Origin: Clitopilus passeckerianus
Lineage: Eukaryota; Basidiomycota; Agaricomycetes; Agaricales; Entolomataceae
NCBI GenBank assembly: GCA_944990035.1
Contig: CALYLX010000082.1
Location: 868,001-932,000, forward strand
Direction of reading: 5' to 3'
Length of the DNA stretch: 64,000 nucleotides
The translations under genes and the position numbers were made by a program. Positions within the stretch are counted from its first letter, which is position 1; every line of letters starts with the position of its first letter. Positions 50,201 through 62,485 of the stretch are shown piece after piece. The notes under the pieces were generated by a model. It worked only from the letters and a program-made list of their open reading frames with translations. It searched no databases and had not been told where the DNA came from.

Positions 50201-50853
50201 TTACTAGAAAAGGGATGGGTTTAGGAAGGAGCGACGATGATAACGGCGATGAACATACGAAAGTGAGAGCAGCACCCTTGGTCTTCTTTTCACCACCAAG
50301 TTCGAAGCTGAGAAATCGGTTAGTTGAGACGCCGGGGATGATTAGGGAGATAACAACGTACTGCTTGCATCGCTTGAGAGAAAGTTGCATCTTGTACTTG
50401 CAGACTGTGCACTCCAGCCTTAGCACAACCTTCTTTGTCGTCTTGGCCTATGAATGGGATGCGCGTCAGAATTATCAATCAGAGTCAAGCCGCCTGAAGA
50501 AACGAACCTTCTTGTGGAAGACGGGCTTAGTCTGACCACCATATCCTGACTGCTTTCGGTCGTAACGACGCTTTCCCTGAGCGAATAGGGAATCCTTGCC
50601 CTTCTTGTACTGGGTCACCTTGTGAGGCCTGCAAACATAATTTTGTGAGCTCCTCCGTCGATCTTTCGTTGTGAATTTGCGTACGTATGCTTCTTGCAGG
50701 TCTTGCCCTTGCAGTCTGAGAAAGATCAATCTTCAGAATTTGAACAATCTTGATACCTCTTTGCAACTCACAAGTCCGGCGTGTCCTAGGCAGCAAGTTC
50801 AGCGAAATATTGCAACGTATTACTGCAAAAACTCACTTGGGAATGTTGACCAT
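50201..50853 (-). CDS. 60S ribosomal protein eL42 (L44/L36a family)
   Basis: Starts MVNIPK (50853), followed by short exons: [55 protein letters not shown], then [37 protein letters not shown]. The four cysteines of the zinc ribbon (CKGKTC and CTVCK) are present. The final intron (50204-50258, 55 bp, with CCTAAAC as a plausible branch site) lies exactly between the last Phe codon and a TAA at 50201-50203. At least five introns for a protein of about 106 aa, as is usual for fungal ribosomal protein genes. Confidence 0.94.
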
Positions 50854-51444
50854 TTTGTTGGCGGCGAGGGCGACGATGAGCTTGATACCTTGCGTCGAGA
50901 TTCTGTCGTTGCTCCCACCGTGAGAGCCTGCGGAGATTGCCGTGTGTAATGTACAGTGGATTCTCTTAAGGTTTGATCTCGGCTAATCAGAGCCAACATT
51001 TCCGACAGGCAGCCGAACATTTGATCACCTTCCTTTCGCGAACTTGGATTCACCGTGCGCCAATTGAAAGTTCTTCAATGTGACTACACGAATTCATACT
51101 CTATCTTGACTTCCGGGATATGAATTTGGTCTACTTGAAAATTTACTGCGAGCACACTCTTGGCCCTCAGTTGACGCTTTCACTCCTCACTCCAGTTCCA
51201 CATTAATTGGCACACTTCACCTAAGCCATGCTCAGAGCAGGGCCGCATGTGGTCCGAGGAGGCAGGAGGTTTGCCCAGAATGATGTACGAACTTGATGGA
51301 GGCGCTCAACAGCCTATACTCATATCGCAGTCACTGGAGGCCCCATGACCTGACTCATGGCACTAGCGTCTACCTCGAAGGAGCCTCTGATTGGTGTATA
51401 TATACCTGACTCCCATATACACCTCCATTCTTGCACCGCACAAT
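50854..51444. promoter_or_regulatory. Divergent promoter eL42 / GNAT gene
   Basis: About 590 bp between divergent starts. TGACTCA (Gcn4-type) is at 51351-51357, 88 bp before the GNAT ATG, and TATATATAC at about 51396-51404. No supported coding frame. Confidence 0.4.
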
Positions 51445-52922
51445 ATGGCCAGCAACGAGGGCATCTACTTGTCAGAAGGTCTCAAAGACCTTGATTATAG
51501 AATTGACTACCTCTATGAGCTCTTTGAACAGATGCAACTTCAAACTGTCGATACAGCGCTTCCAGGTGTCGACCTCTTGTCTTTCGCCCAGGAAGCACCG
51601 TCGTTCTCTGTCATTATGAAGAAGAAACCAGCCATGAAACAAGCCAAAGCAGCAAAGCCGGCTGCTCTCAATTCCGATATTCGGACTCTGTTCTTTCCAG
51701 AGCGACATCCTGTAAGCCCTCCCTTACCAAATACATAGTTTGGTGCTTATTCGACGCTTCTCAGAATCATACACCCCTAGGGAGCGTCCATTTCGATCCA
51801 AATATCCTCCCGCTCGACATTCATGCTACCGAAAGAGAAAACAATACATTCAGTGATTTGTTTGGCGCAAATAGCAATCCAGACGAAGACCTTGAAATGG
51901 CAACCATCGGGCCTGCACTCGAGGTAGAACAGAATGCAGCCAACTTGAACCCTAATAGTGATTTCCACGAATCTTCACCCTATACCTCTACCTCCGACAC
52001 TTCGTGCGCGGACGAAATCATTGGCCTCGTGTACTTGGTAAACCCGACAGCATATGAAGATCCCCTCCATCTGCGAGAGGCCAACATTGGAATCTACATC
52101 GATTCAAATCACCGGGGCAAGGGCTACTCCCGACAGGCGCTGGAGATACTACTCAACAGAGCGTTCAATGAGCTCCATCTCCACAGAGTGCAGGCCATTC
52201 TCCCCCATCATGTAGCCAAGGACCGTGCCATCTGCCTCTTCACCACCATGAGATTCTCTCATGAAGGCACCCGCCGGCGCGCTTTCTGGAGCCAATTCGA
52301 ACAGCAGTACATGGACGTTTCCTACATGGGTCTGCTCGATACAGACTGGCTGATGCGGGATAGGCGAGCGCAGCCTGCACCAAGATCCGTCTGGGACGAG
52401 CTCTTCGCTCGGCACCAGCGCGAGCGAGAAGAACTGCTCAACTGGGAAAGCCATCTTGCTCCCACAACGCTGCGGAGGACGGGAAGCATGGCCACGTTGC
52501 GCGCTTCAACACCCAATCCTGGGATCACTTCCGAATACCCCTCTGATCATTCTCAATCTGGATATAGCACTGACGCAAGTGAAAGCATCAACTCCTCGAG
52601 GCGCTCGTTTAGAACCAGCAGGGATAAAGGCAAGCGCAAGGAAGTCGAGCGTCTCGACGACAGCCCTCCTCCTCAGCAACGCCAACGTTCAGACTCCTAC
52701 GTTTCAGATCCCGAATCAGATATTGAAAGTATCTATTCGTCTGCATCCTCACACCGCTCCGCAACTCCTGAGGGGTACAGCAGCACCGCTTCTTGGGATG
52801 CAGTGGACCCACCATCCTCTCCTTCAGCCTCCTCAGTAGCTTCAACGCCATCCTTCGAGGCTGAATGGGACGATTTCGATTTTGACGAAGCAGAGATGAA
52901 AGGCGATAGTAAAATGGCATGA
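51445..52922 (+). CDS. GNAT-family N-acetyltransferase with long disordered tail
   Basis: Exons 51445-51711 and 51765-52922 (53-bp intron, phase 0) encode 474 aa. The start is placed at MASNEGIYLSEGL rather than the upstream ATG at 51391 because the latter overlaps the TATA region. The acetyl-CoA-binding core is NIGIYIDSNHRGKGYSRQAL (the R.GKG.. loop), followed by LHLHRVQA and ICLFTTMRFSHEGTRRRAFW, a RimJ/RimL-like arrangement. From about residue 300 to the end the protein is Ser/Asp/Glu-rich and probably disordered, with a KGKRK basic patch. Substrate unknown. Confidence 0.85.
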
Positions 52923-53156
52923 TTGGGAGATCGAGATCGTGGATGAGAAACGCTCAGACACACATTTATCGGCGGTCGCTAAGAGGGGTAAAATATTATG
53001 GACTGATTCTTGACGACATGTACCATAGATATTATACAGAACTGAAAGCTATCTGTTACTTGCAAAATATATCGTATAAATAGCCCCAGAAGGCAGGCCA
53101 GACATTCCAAATCAATCGCTATCCAATATGCAGTCACGGTATTCGTAGATGTAAAC

Positions 53157-55566
53157 CTATGAAGTGCTTTCTTGTGATTGGCATTTTGCCTTGTGGCTCT
53201 TCCAATGGGATTTTTGGCACTGGGCGTCGCAATACCTGGCGTATGTCGTCAATTCACTGATTAGCGAAAAAAAAGATACATGCAGACGCACCTTGTTTTG
53301 GCACAGCGAGAGCCTGAATTGCGAGGTTGAGATTCAGCCTGGCTATTCGGACAGAGAGAATGAATATATACGTACATTTTCGCATGGCCGATGAAACATT
53401 TCCACAGTTTGCGCAGGTATGCAGCTGCCGGCGATAGAATTCCTGTTGTTCTTCGCCCGCTGCCTCATAGAAAAAGAAAGGTATAACAATCGGCCCCTCC
53501 CATTCTTCGGGTGGATTGAAATGTCTCTGAGAAGAGTTATGAGAGTTGAGTTTGTCTATCGCGGAGCCGTATGTTTCGATTGAAGGAGAGAGCAGCCTGG
53601 ATATGAGCCCATACATGTGGCGCATGCAGCCATATCCAGAGATACTCCGCATCTCGTCTTCGAAGTCGTCTGAAAGACATAATATCTCCTCCGCCCACTA
53701 CCACCAAATGTCATATTCAATATAAGTTTTCTGCTTTAGAAGTTATTACTCACTTCCACATCCCTGGTATTTGAGTGATATGCATCTCCATTCGTAAGGA
53801 GAATAAGAACCAAGTAGCAAGAGGCCATGAATCCCAAGTCTGGATCATCTGGCGCAGCATTCTCGAGGTAAAATTTGGCGTACTTGCGAGCAATTCGCAA
53901 ACAGGTTCCTCCTCTTCCAATGATACTCGACATCTCCGTGGCTCCATGAAATTTTGAGAGAATGTTGACGCCAAGACCATAGAATTTGAGAATGCTTTTG
54001 CGTACTAAGCGTAACTTGAGGTCCCTTGGGATGTTTGAACATTCTAGGCCGCTAAGAAGTGCTTGAAGCGCTTCAGAATGAGGGGCCGTTTCCGAAATGG
54101 CGAAATGGAAATATGGATGGGCTGAACTGGTGTTAGGTGCAATGGCTTGAGTAGCCAATGATGCAACCTGTTTGTTTCGACCTTCGCCTTTGCCTTGCAA
54201 AAGAAGCAAACCAATCGCAAGAATATCTGCACACTCTTCATCCTCAGGTCTTCGCTTGGACCGGATGGCTTCGATACACTGTGATAGGATGTCTTTCCAG
54301 GAATCGCATTTCGGACCTGCGTTTCCATGACTGACGGCGCCGTCTAAGCCACTTGGTTCCGGCGGATTGTTCCAGCCGTCAGCCAGCTCTTCTCGAAAGA
54401 TCCTGCCATTCATTCGAGGGAGCAGCTCTGCAAGTTTAAGGGCGAGAGCGTATGTATCTTTGTCAGCCCAATGTGCTTCCAGCGCGTCATCAAGCTCGTC
54501 GATGGTCTTCATCGTCAAATCAATCCAGCAATCATCGAGGCCGTGGTTATTCATAGTATCCCATAGGTCCGGGTCTAGCTCCAAATCCTCCACTTTACAC
54601 AGGAATTCGTGGAGGGAAACAAAGTTGGGTCTGCACCTCCCGTTGGGCGACTCGGTGCGGCCTATCGATCGGAACAGTCCTTTGGCGCATCCAGCTCGGA
54701 TGAGCCAGTTTGAGCAGGTTAGGCCTGCAACAAGCACTTGCTGGAAAGGCTCCGAGTTTGCGAGGAGCTTCTCGAATTCGCGGGATAGCATGAGTAGTGA
54801 GTCGTACACGTGTAAAGGTGATTCTGAAGAGGCCCGGTTTTGTTGGAGATGTTGCATAAGAACCATGACAATGCAGGGGATCATGGGCTTGAGCATGTTT
54901 TCACGATCCTTAGGGCGTTGAAGGGAGTTTCTTGGGGGGCCATAAACTGAGGCAAGACAATGACAGTGTATCAATCACCGGATCCCATAGTTTGGCATCA
55001 TTTGGATAGTTGACCAGGAGGCGAAGAGCTTGGGGATGCGCGCAATGACATCACTATGAAGCTCCGAAGAGTCGCCCACTGCCATGTCAAACATCAACAC
55101 AGCAAAGTGTCGAACGGAATCGATGTCCAGTAGGCGCTCTATAGTCCCAATAAAGCCTGTACGAACCTTAGATTGATCGCCATGCAAGGGAGTGGAACTT
55201 GTGCCCACCTTTTTCGTGCAGTTTACGAGCGATCAGAGAGTCCATTGTCATTCGAGCGTAGACTGCAACAACAGCAGCAGAGAGTTTGTGGTTCTCAGGA
55301 AATTTCTCTGCTATCTTGTCGAGGCGACGCGAGATGGCGTCGAAATTGGCATAGACCTTTTTAAGCCCACTTTTCGTGTTGAGAGCTACGAAAAACATTC
55401 AGTACGGAGTAAACGAAGGAGGTAATGGAAGTTTGAGAGCACGTATCAATACTCCGGCCGTCTCTGACAATTCCTTCGTATTGAGTTCTTCAATGAATGG
55501 CTCCTGAATTGACGCGTCGCGTGCTTGTAAGGCAACAGTTGAACCTGCTCTTCCTGGCCCAGGCAT
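53157..55566 (-). pseudogene. MYND-finger paralogue 3, interrupted by closely spaced indels
   Basis: Starts MPGPGRAGSTVALQARDAS (55566), with the same exon plan as the other MYND copies (TKSGLKKVYANFDAISRRL, then LHEKG|FIGTIERLLDI). The finger CANCGNVSSAMRKC.SRCAKTRYCDAQCQKSHWKSHKAKC is complete and ends at 53157. Near 55016 the frame needed to match paralogue 4 (LLVNYPNDAKLWDPVIDT) shifts by one, and near 54968 it shifts back by two. Read straight through, a TGA at 54975-54977 stops the protein after about 160 residues. The remaining 412 codons are open. It could be a recent pseudogene or two local consensus errors. Confidence 0.6.
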
Positions 55567-55972
55567 CCTCGCGGTAGGTGTCCTCTGGGGAAGGGGCGTG
55601 GTCGATGGAAAGGAAGTGTGCCAGTCCTTTGTTCTTCAATTGTATGCAAATAGCGATAAATTCCGAAATCCGAAGCTATCTAGCCGAATACAATCATCGG
55701 TGGACCCCCGGCTTGCAATTGTTTATCGGACCAAGAATCGTTGGCAACGCCCGGAGAGGACGTCAGTGGCTGTAGGCATTTGACTTCTCCAGGTAAGCGG
55801 TAGGTAAGTCGCACTACCTATGGGGCGAAGATATAGATGTAGTTTGTAGTCTATAAGTATGGGCGTCTGGAGACTAGATGGGCTAAGATGAAGAAATATA
55901 AGTAATTGCCACTGTTGTCACTCCAGGTATCTTCGGCTTTGTGCTATGGCCTAACCGATTCATTTGAGTGAT
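55567..55972. other. Intergenic between MYND paralogues 3 and 4
   Basis: About 400 bp separating two same-strand genes. I see nothing beyond probable terminator and promoter sequence. Confidence 0.35.
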
Positions 55973-58352
55973 TTAGCTGGTGGCCCTTTGGTTGAGGCAT
56001 TCTTTCTTGTGCTTTTTCCAGTGCGCCTTCTGGCACTTCGCATCGCAGTATCTGGGTGTCCCCTTATCTGAGCACGAACTCGACTAGTCAGACAGCACAA
56101 CATACCTGGTCTTTAAGCAGCGAGAACCTGGACGGAAGAAAAATAGCGTAGATAATCAGCGCTTATTGGATTGGAAAGCATAGAAGGTTACATTTTCGCA
56201 TCACAGCTGAGAGATTTTCACAATTCGCGCATCTATATAGACGCGAGAGGTCCTCGATGTCACTTTTGTTTCCCTCGTGATCTTCATCGCAACCCTGATG
56301 AACATGTTTCCCGTCGATGTTCCATTCGACCAGGTCTTCGTCCCATTGCTTTGGAGGGTCAAAATCATCAGGTATTTCGTCTTTCTCGTCCAATTTGATG
56401 ATTGAGACGCTATAGTTCGCCATTGCTTCTCTATGAAATCTGAAAATCAGGTCGGGCAGCTTGTTGAGAGCCGTATATTTTGAGTCAGCCACCGTCTCTT
56501 CGCTGAACTCTCGCGAAAGCTTTTGGATTTTAAGGGCTCCCTACGTGAAGTATATGAGTGAGGAATGAGAGGTAGCCATAAGGACAGGTGAACATACATC
56601 AAATTCAGACAGATCAGATTTGAATTGATCCCCTTTGGTCAGGAATGACAGAATGATGAAGAGAGAGGCCATTGCGCCTCTATCTGGGTCATCGGGTGCG
56701 CTGCTTTCGAGGTAGAACTTGGCATGGGTATATGAAATGCGCAGAAGAGTGGCAGCTTCTGAAACGGAGTCCCAGTCTGGTTTCCCACACGAAAAGCCGG
56801 TGAGTACCTTGGTCGCCATTAGACAACCTGTTACAATTATCCGCCTAGCTAAACGAAATTGAAGGTGCCGATTGGTATTAGTGGTTCTCAGTCCACTAAT
56901 GTGGGCTTGAAGGGTCTCAGAATCACAGGCAGAATGCAAGAGCGCATAGAAGAAGTAGGCGTGGGTTGATGACCCATCTCGAGCGACTGCCTTCGCTGCG
57001 ACTTCTATCGCATCTTCGTACTTGTTCTTGCCTTGAAGAAGAAGATAACCAACCTCCAGGATATCGGCGATGTATGCCTCTGCTGGTTCACCTTTCGATC
57101 GTATAGCCCCCACGCATCGCGGAAGCAGAGATCTCCATCCTCCATTCTGTTTGGTGGTGGGGTGAAACGCTCGAAGTATGTGAACTCGGTTCATGCGAGG
57201 TAGTAGCTGTCCCAGTTTGAACCCGAGGCTGTATAGGTTGTTGTCGAGGGCGTAGGCTTCCAACGACTCTTCGAGTTCATCCATGGCATCCGTCACCATT
57301 TGATTGTAGCACTTTGTGAGGCCATATGCACGCATAATCTCGTAGAGATGAGGTGCTGATTCTTCCACTTCGTCGAGAAACTCCTCGGGGGACCCATAGC
57401 GAAGGTCATCTTCCTTGGGTGTACTGAATACCATCAGGATGAGGCCTTTCATACATGCCGATCGAGTGATCCAATTTGAGCTTGTGAGTCCAGCGACGAG
57501 AAATTGCTGGAAGGGTTCAGACTCCGTTATTGCCTCGTCAACTTTGCCATAGAATGAGAGCAAGAGTTCGTAAGCGTGTATGACCATATCCGCGGATGCC
57601 CAATCCTTGCGCAGAAAGTCGGTAACGAGCCTGACGAGGTAGGAAATGGTGGGTCTGAGGGTATCTCGGCGGTGATCGTCTTGTCCAGCGCCATCATCAT
57701 AGACAGCCATAATACAGTGGCATAATGTGTCGATGATGGGCTCACAAATTTCTGGATCATCGGGATACTTCTCCAGAAGATTTAGGAGGGCAGGGGTTCG
57801 CTCAATGATATCGCCTCGAAGCTCGGTAGAGTAACACGTTATTTTGATGAGTGCTTTTAATGCGAAGACACGAGTTTCTTCAATGGCCAGCAACCGATCC
57901 ATATCCTTCAGGAATCCTGGAAGACTTGGGAAGTGAATCCAGGAGACTGGTACGTTATGTTGGTGCTTACCTTTCTCATGCAGTTTCCGACAGAGTAGGG
58001 AGTCTTGTGTCATTTGAGTGTATATGGCAGCTACACCCCCAACGATTTTCAGATTGTCCGAGTATCGTGCGGTGGCTTTATCGAGACGGCGAGAAATGAC
58101 ATCAAAGTTTACACGAGCCTTCTTCAGCCCACTTCTTGTTGAAAGATCTTGAGAATTTCATTAGGACCCATGAGGATCGAGATAACCCAATACTGTACCT
58201 GGTACTTTGTACACTACACAGAGAAGAGCACCAGCTTCATTGAAGGACAGAGAGTCGATTTGGTCGACGTATGGTTCAGGGTCCGTAGATTCGATCGTTT
58301 TAGTTATGGGTCTGGGACCTGTCTTCCTGCTTCCTCGCCCTGGACCGGGCAT
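55973..58352 (-). CDS. MYND-type zinc-finger protein, paralogue 4 (intact)
   Basis: Starts MPGPGRGSRKTGPRPITKT (58352). The first intron sits after YKVPG and restores DLSTRSGLKKARVNFDVISRRLDK; the second follows LCRKLHEKG. A single 490-codon exon (58013-56541) encodes the helical body with SEPFQQFLVAGLTSSNWITRSACMKGL and NGGWRSLLPRCVGAIRSKGEP. The C-terminus is LYRCANCENLSAVMRKC, then the second half YCDAKCQKAHWKKHKKEC and LNQRATS, ending at TAA 55973. It is closest to paralogue 3 in the FQQ.LVAGLT.SNW block and supplies the reference that exposes the indels there. Confidence 0.85.
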
Positions 58353-58675
58353 GATTGAGCCTTTGGTGATGATGGTGTGAAGCAGCTTGACGCTTGCGGC
58401 CCGGCGGACGTGACATTGATTGAGCTAAGCTCTAGCGCTTAGCGCCCAACCTCAAGGGTTGACAAATATTCCATAGATTAGCTCGTGTTTTCAAAGAAAA
58501 GCGCAAGTTTCGCCCTTGAAGGGGCTTGCTTGGCAAAGCTTAACAAGGTTCGTGGCACCTTCTACATTCCTAGGTACGTTACACGGTATACACAGTACAA
58601 AAGCTTCCAAACAGATAGTATACTATAAGTACATTGAGGCCAGCCTCGATAATTAACCCGTTTCAACCCGTTCAA

Positions 58676-60427
58676 TCATGATGAGCACACTTGCTCGATA
58701 CCCATAGCATTGCTGATTGCGTCCATGAGGATATCCCCGGAGTCTCCAACCGCATGCCACATAGCGAAGCCCTTCAAGTTATTGTCATTGATGAACTTTC
58801 CCTTCGCGGCTGAGAAATTTGTCAGAATGGGCCCCTAAGTAAGAGGGAGCCACGCACCAAAACTGGTCGCATCATCGTAAGAAATCATGACTTGACTCGT
58901 TTGATTGTAAACAAAAGGCTGAAGCAAATGTATCAGGGCTGTATGCAAAAAAAAGAGAGTGACACCTACCGTTTGGCTACAGTTATCAAACAGGTATTCA
59001 ATGCCAGAGGCAGCCTTTCCGTCAGAAGACAGGAAACCATTGTTGATCAAGGCGACAAAGTCGAAGACCCCTCCAACGCCAACTGGGTTTCCACAAGCGT
59101 CCGGCTCTATGGGATGATTGTCATCAGCAATGCGAGGGAGCAATGACAGGCGAAATCGAACCCTTAGTGTTAGTTTCCGTCTCTCCATCACCAAACGGTT
59201 GTTTGTTTTTGTCCACTGCGCCATACAGCCTGAGTTGATTATTGGCGTCTAAGGCGTTGGAGGCGGGAACGAAAAAGCTGTGACCGTAAGCAGCGATGCC
59301 GAGCACGAGCTAGCGAGAATTAACATCAGCTAGAACCCATTGCTGACGACTGAGCCCCATACCTTTTCTGCTGGGAAACCGGCTGTACTCCAATCCTTGA
59401 TAGCAGAAGTAGCTGAGCCCGCGTCAGCGCCAACACCTTTTGGTGCACATGCATCGTCGAGGGGAGCATTGGCTGCAACATTGTCTGACCAAGCTCCAGC
59501 GAGGTCGTAGTTCATGATTGCTGTAATCAGCCGTCAGGCGAAAGTTTTGGCGTGTTTGACTAAGAGGACGAACCAATGTGATCCAAGACTTTAGAGAAAC
59601 CTGATACATTCGTCATAGGTTGCCCGTCGGAACCGATAAACGGTTTAATACCGGTGGCAGCAGAAAGGTATAGGTCCTTGCCGCGAGAATCAGTATGAAG
59701 CTCTTGCAAGAACGCTAAGAAGTTGGCAGAGTCGTCCGTGGAGTTAACATTACAACCTATGCCTCTCCCGCCTGGGTACTCCCAGCTAAAGAAAGATTAG
59801 AAAGATGATTCAACTGATGATCTATAAGTCAACGTACTCAAAATCAAGGCCATCAAGCTGCCACTGCGTGGCAAAGTCGACAACGGTTTTGACGAACTGA
59901 GTCCGATTGTCGTTGGTGGCGACCGAAGTAGAGAAGAATCGAGAGCCAGTCCATCCACCGATGGATACGAGTGCTTTAACACCCTGGCAACATCTTCAGC
60001 ATGTGTTCAAAACAGTGCAATGAGAGACTCACATGTTGTTTGGCGTTCTGCACGAAAAGGGGGAGTTCTGCCTGGCTTTGCTCGTCCAACAAGAGGGATC
60101 CGTCCTCGGCAGTGACACTATTACAGAGATTCATGGTCAGAAGTGGTTTGAGACTCTATCCAGACAGAGAACTCACGCAAAGGAGAAGGTCATGTGTGTG
60201 TACTTATCCCAGGAAAGACTCGACGAAGGATGCGTGTTGCTGAGCCACCCAGGATACCAGGCAGCCGCGACAACCTCATCCGAAGTACCGTTACCATTGG
60301 CAGAGTGGGCAGTAGTTTGAGATGACTGATTCATCGGTTCAGTCAATCCACAGGTAGGTGCAGCGAAAGAAGAGAAAGGAAGTGCAGCCAGCAGCACTGT
60401 CAAGGAAAGGAAGGATGTCGGCCTCAT
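58676..60427 (-). CDS. Secreted GH18 chitinase
   Basis: A signal peptide, FLSLTVLLAALPFSSFA, is followed by APTCG. Exon 1 then has EVVAAAWYPGWLS and YTHMTFSFA. Later exons give VKALVSIGGWTGSRFF (the SxGG motif). The catalytic motif DGLDFDWEYPGG is rebuilt only after removing the intron at about 59785-59840 (DGLDFE.. in the unspliced reading). The catalytic Glu is therefore present. Further on are IAIMNYDLAGAWSDN and LVLGIAAYGHSF. The gene ends ISNAMGIEQVCSS at 58676. The product should be a secreted endo- or exochitinase of about 450 aa acting on cell-wall or external chitin; no separate carbohydrate-binding module is visible. Confidence 0.92.
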
Positions 60428-61573
60428 GTCGACAAGGAGGGATCAAAGGTTGGAGAAGAAGAGTGGAGAAGGCAGAAACAGAAGGAGCGTTATTTATGGT
60501 GGCGTTGGACCTGCCGAAGCTCAAGAAGGCTGTTATTTATACACTCAGGCTCACGGAGCCTGATCCCGGTCAAAGAGGGTTGTGGGCGTCGGTTGAGGAT
60601 GAGGATAAAAGAGGAGGCCACAGACTATCCCCGAACGAACAATGAAAATCGTTGTCCTGCCGGCCAGGCTGATTCTCAAGTAAACCGTGGTCCATTTACA
60701 GGAATATGGAGAACATGGAACACGTGGTGATTCCACGAACATAGCAAGCCTATAGCTATTATGAAGCAGTCCAACAGTGGGTATTCGTTGCTTCTAGATT
60801 TTGATCGTGGCTGAGCGTAAGGTTCTTTGAGATCTTGTTTTCACACTAAGAAAACATAATCATAAGGCTGTCAGTCAATCGAGAAAATACTCAAAAGTCC
60901 AAACTTACATAGTTTGTCCCGTGCCATGAGGAGGTGGTGCCTCAGATCATCGATCGAAGCCGAGCATCAATTTCGAGGTGGTGTTGTGTGCGGGTGGACG
61001 TTGCGGAAAGCTTTCACCATATATAGGACTTTGTGCTTCACTTTGACCTTGTTGGACGTTAGGACAATTTATCCGCTTTGTTGCTGTCATGAAATTTTAC
61101 TATGGTAGAAAAGCAGCAATCAAAGGAGGATATCCATAGCACCCGCCTTAGATTTGGAGGATTCCGCATCCTCCTATGTTAAGAATGCCAATGGATTAGG
61201 CTGTGCGTCAACAACAAGCACTTACGGCATCATTCTATGAACAACTGGCGGACACCCTGTGTGCAAGGGTGAAAAAACGTCTATCGGTCCATGTTTCCAT
61301 GTAAACCGTGATAATGACTCATGACTGGGTAGGTGCAGCGAGTCATGAAACAAGATGGACTTTGAGGCTGGGAGAACACGATGTCTTAAGGTTTGATGAA
61401 CGCAAACTCATTGAAACATGATTATCAATTCATATTAGGGCACACAATCTTGGGTACATGTGCTATATCGTGCTGAAAACATACAGCTATGAGTTGCAGA
61501 GAACTTTTCGAAAGAAGGTAACCACCCTTACCTGGACTAAAAATACAACCTCCTGTCTCGACCGGTGCCTCAA
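60428..61573. other. 1.1-kb intergenic region without a supported gene
   Basis: It holds the chitinase promoter and the 3' flank of the next minus-strand gene. Frames up to 95 codons near the chitinase start run antisense to it. A TGACTCA occurs at 61315-61321. I see no other structure. Confidence 0.35.
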
Positions 61574-61945
61574 TCACCTCCTGGAACCAACATTGTTTCT
61601 AATCATCCCAATCCTCGCCGCAAGCTGCCTGGCTTGAAGTGCATGGAGCCTCCGAGAGCGGATGCCCAGAATAACGAGGGCAATCCCTGCAAATAGTATA
61701 TTGCACGCCACAAATTCCAGGAAGTCTGCGCGCTCCTGTTCAACGATACGTCCACACGATTCCCATGCTGGAGTCTCCCCCTCTGGGTGCTGGGACTTGA
61801 ATATGGCGTCAAAGTCCGGGCCTGAGTCTATTCGCGGGGAAGTAGGGTGTTTGGGCTCCCCATGGCCAGGAGGAGGTGGGCCTGGAGGCATCCCGTGTTT
61901 CGCAGGTGGTGGGATGGAGGTCGAATTGGCACTGACGCAGTGCAT
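61574..61945 (-). CDS. Small protein with one membrane segment
   Basis: A single exon of 123 aa. A Pro/Gly-rich N-terminus (PPGPPPPGHGEP) is followed by FDAIFKSQHPEGETPAWESCGRIVEQERADF, a hydrophobic stretch of about 20 residues (VACNILFAGIALVILGI) and a basic cytoplasmic-type tail (RSRRLHALQARQLAARIG). The composition, with one TM segment flanked by Arg, favours a real gene over chance, but I do not recognise the family. Confidence 0.55.
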   Translation of the reverse strand: MHCVSANSTSIPPPAKHGMPPGPPPPGHGEPKHPTSPRIDSGPDFDAIFKSQHPEGETPAWESCGRIVEQERADFLEFVACNILFAGIALVILGIRSRRLHALQARQLAARIGMIRNNVGSRR

Positions 61946-62485
61946 TAATCTTCGGTTACCGAATGGTTTGCAGAAGGGTTCGTGTAACTTTATGTGGCGT
62001 GAGCGGGAGGTTCTTTACGCAATACTACGATTGAAAACGTACAGCATTTTCTGGACATGGCAGACAAGGAGAAAAGGGGGTACAAATGAGGCCTGGGTGG
62101 GTATCGTTGGCGCCTTTCCCGTTGCTTAGCGCGGGTGGTGTGTGGTCATCAGGGCTGCTGGCTGCTGTCGCAAATGGCTGAAGCTGGAACAGCCAGATAA
62201 ATAATGTACTATTTATGACAAACGGTTAGACGGGTCCAGGTTCAACAAAAACCAAAATACTTGCACCAAGATAGTCGTAAAAGACCTTGAGGAAGAGAAT
62301 GGTCTCATCCGGCGAGGTACATGAAGCAGCTTGAGAGTTAGGCCGTGGGAATTCCAGATCATCAAGAATCCATCTCGACTCTTCGACCTCCGGCGTTTGT
62401 TCCAAGCAAGCCTTGGACCAGATCTACACAAGTCACACGTCGATCATCTTCTAGCTGTCAACGTTTACAACCTTCGGACGAAGAA
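61946..62485. promoter_or_regulatory. Divergent promoter between the 61945 gene and SRP19
   Basis: About 540 bp between two divergent start codons. No TATA box or repeat stands out, and the minus-strand frame at 62213-62431 has no motif. Confidence 0.35.

Noticed and set aside
54890..55010. An intron (GTCAAC...CCTCAG, 68 bp) across the indels of MYND paralogue 3
   Set aside because: Splicing it yields an early stop in the resulting frame, and it removes residues conserved in paralogue 4; an 84-bp alternative creates TGA at the junction.
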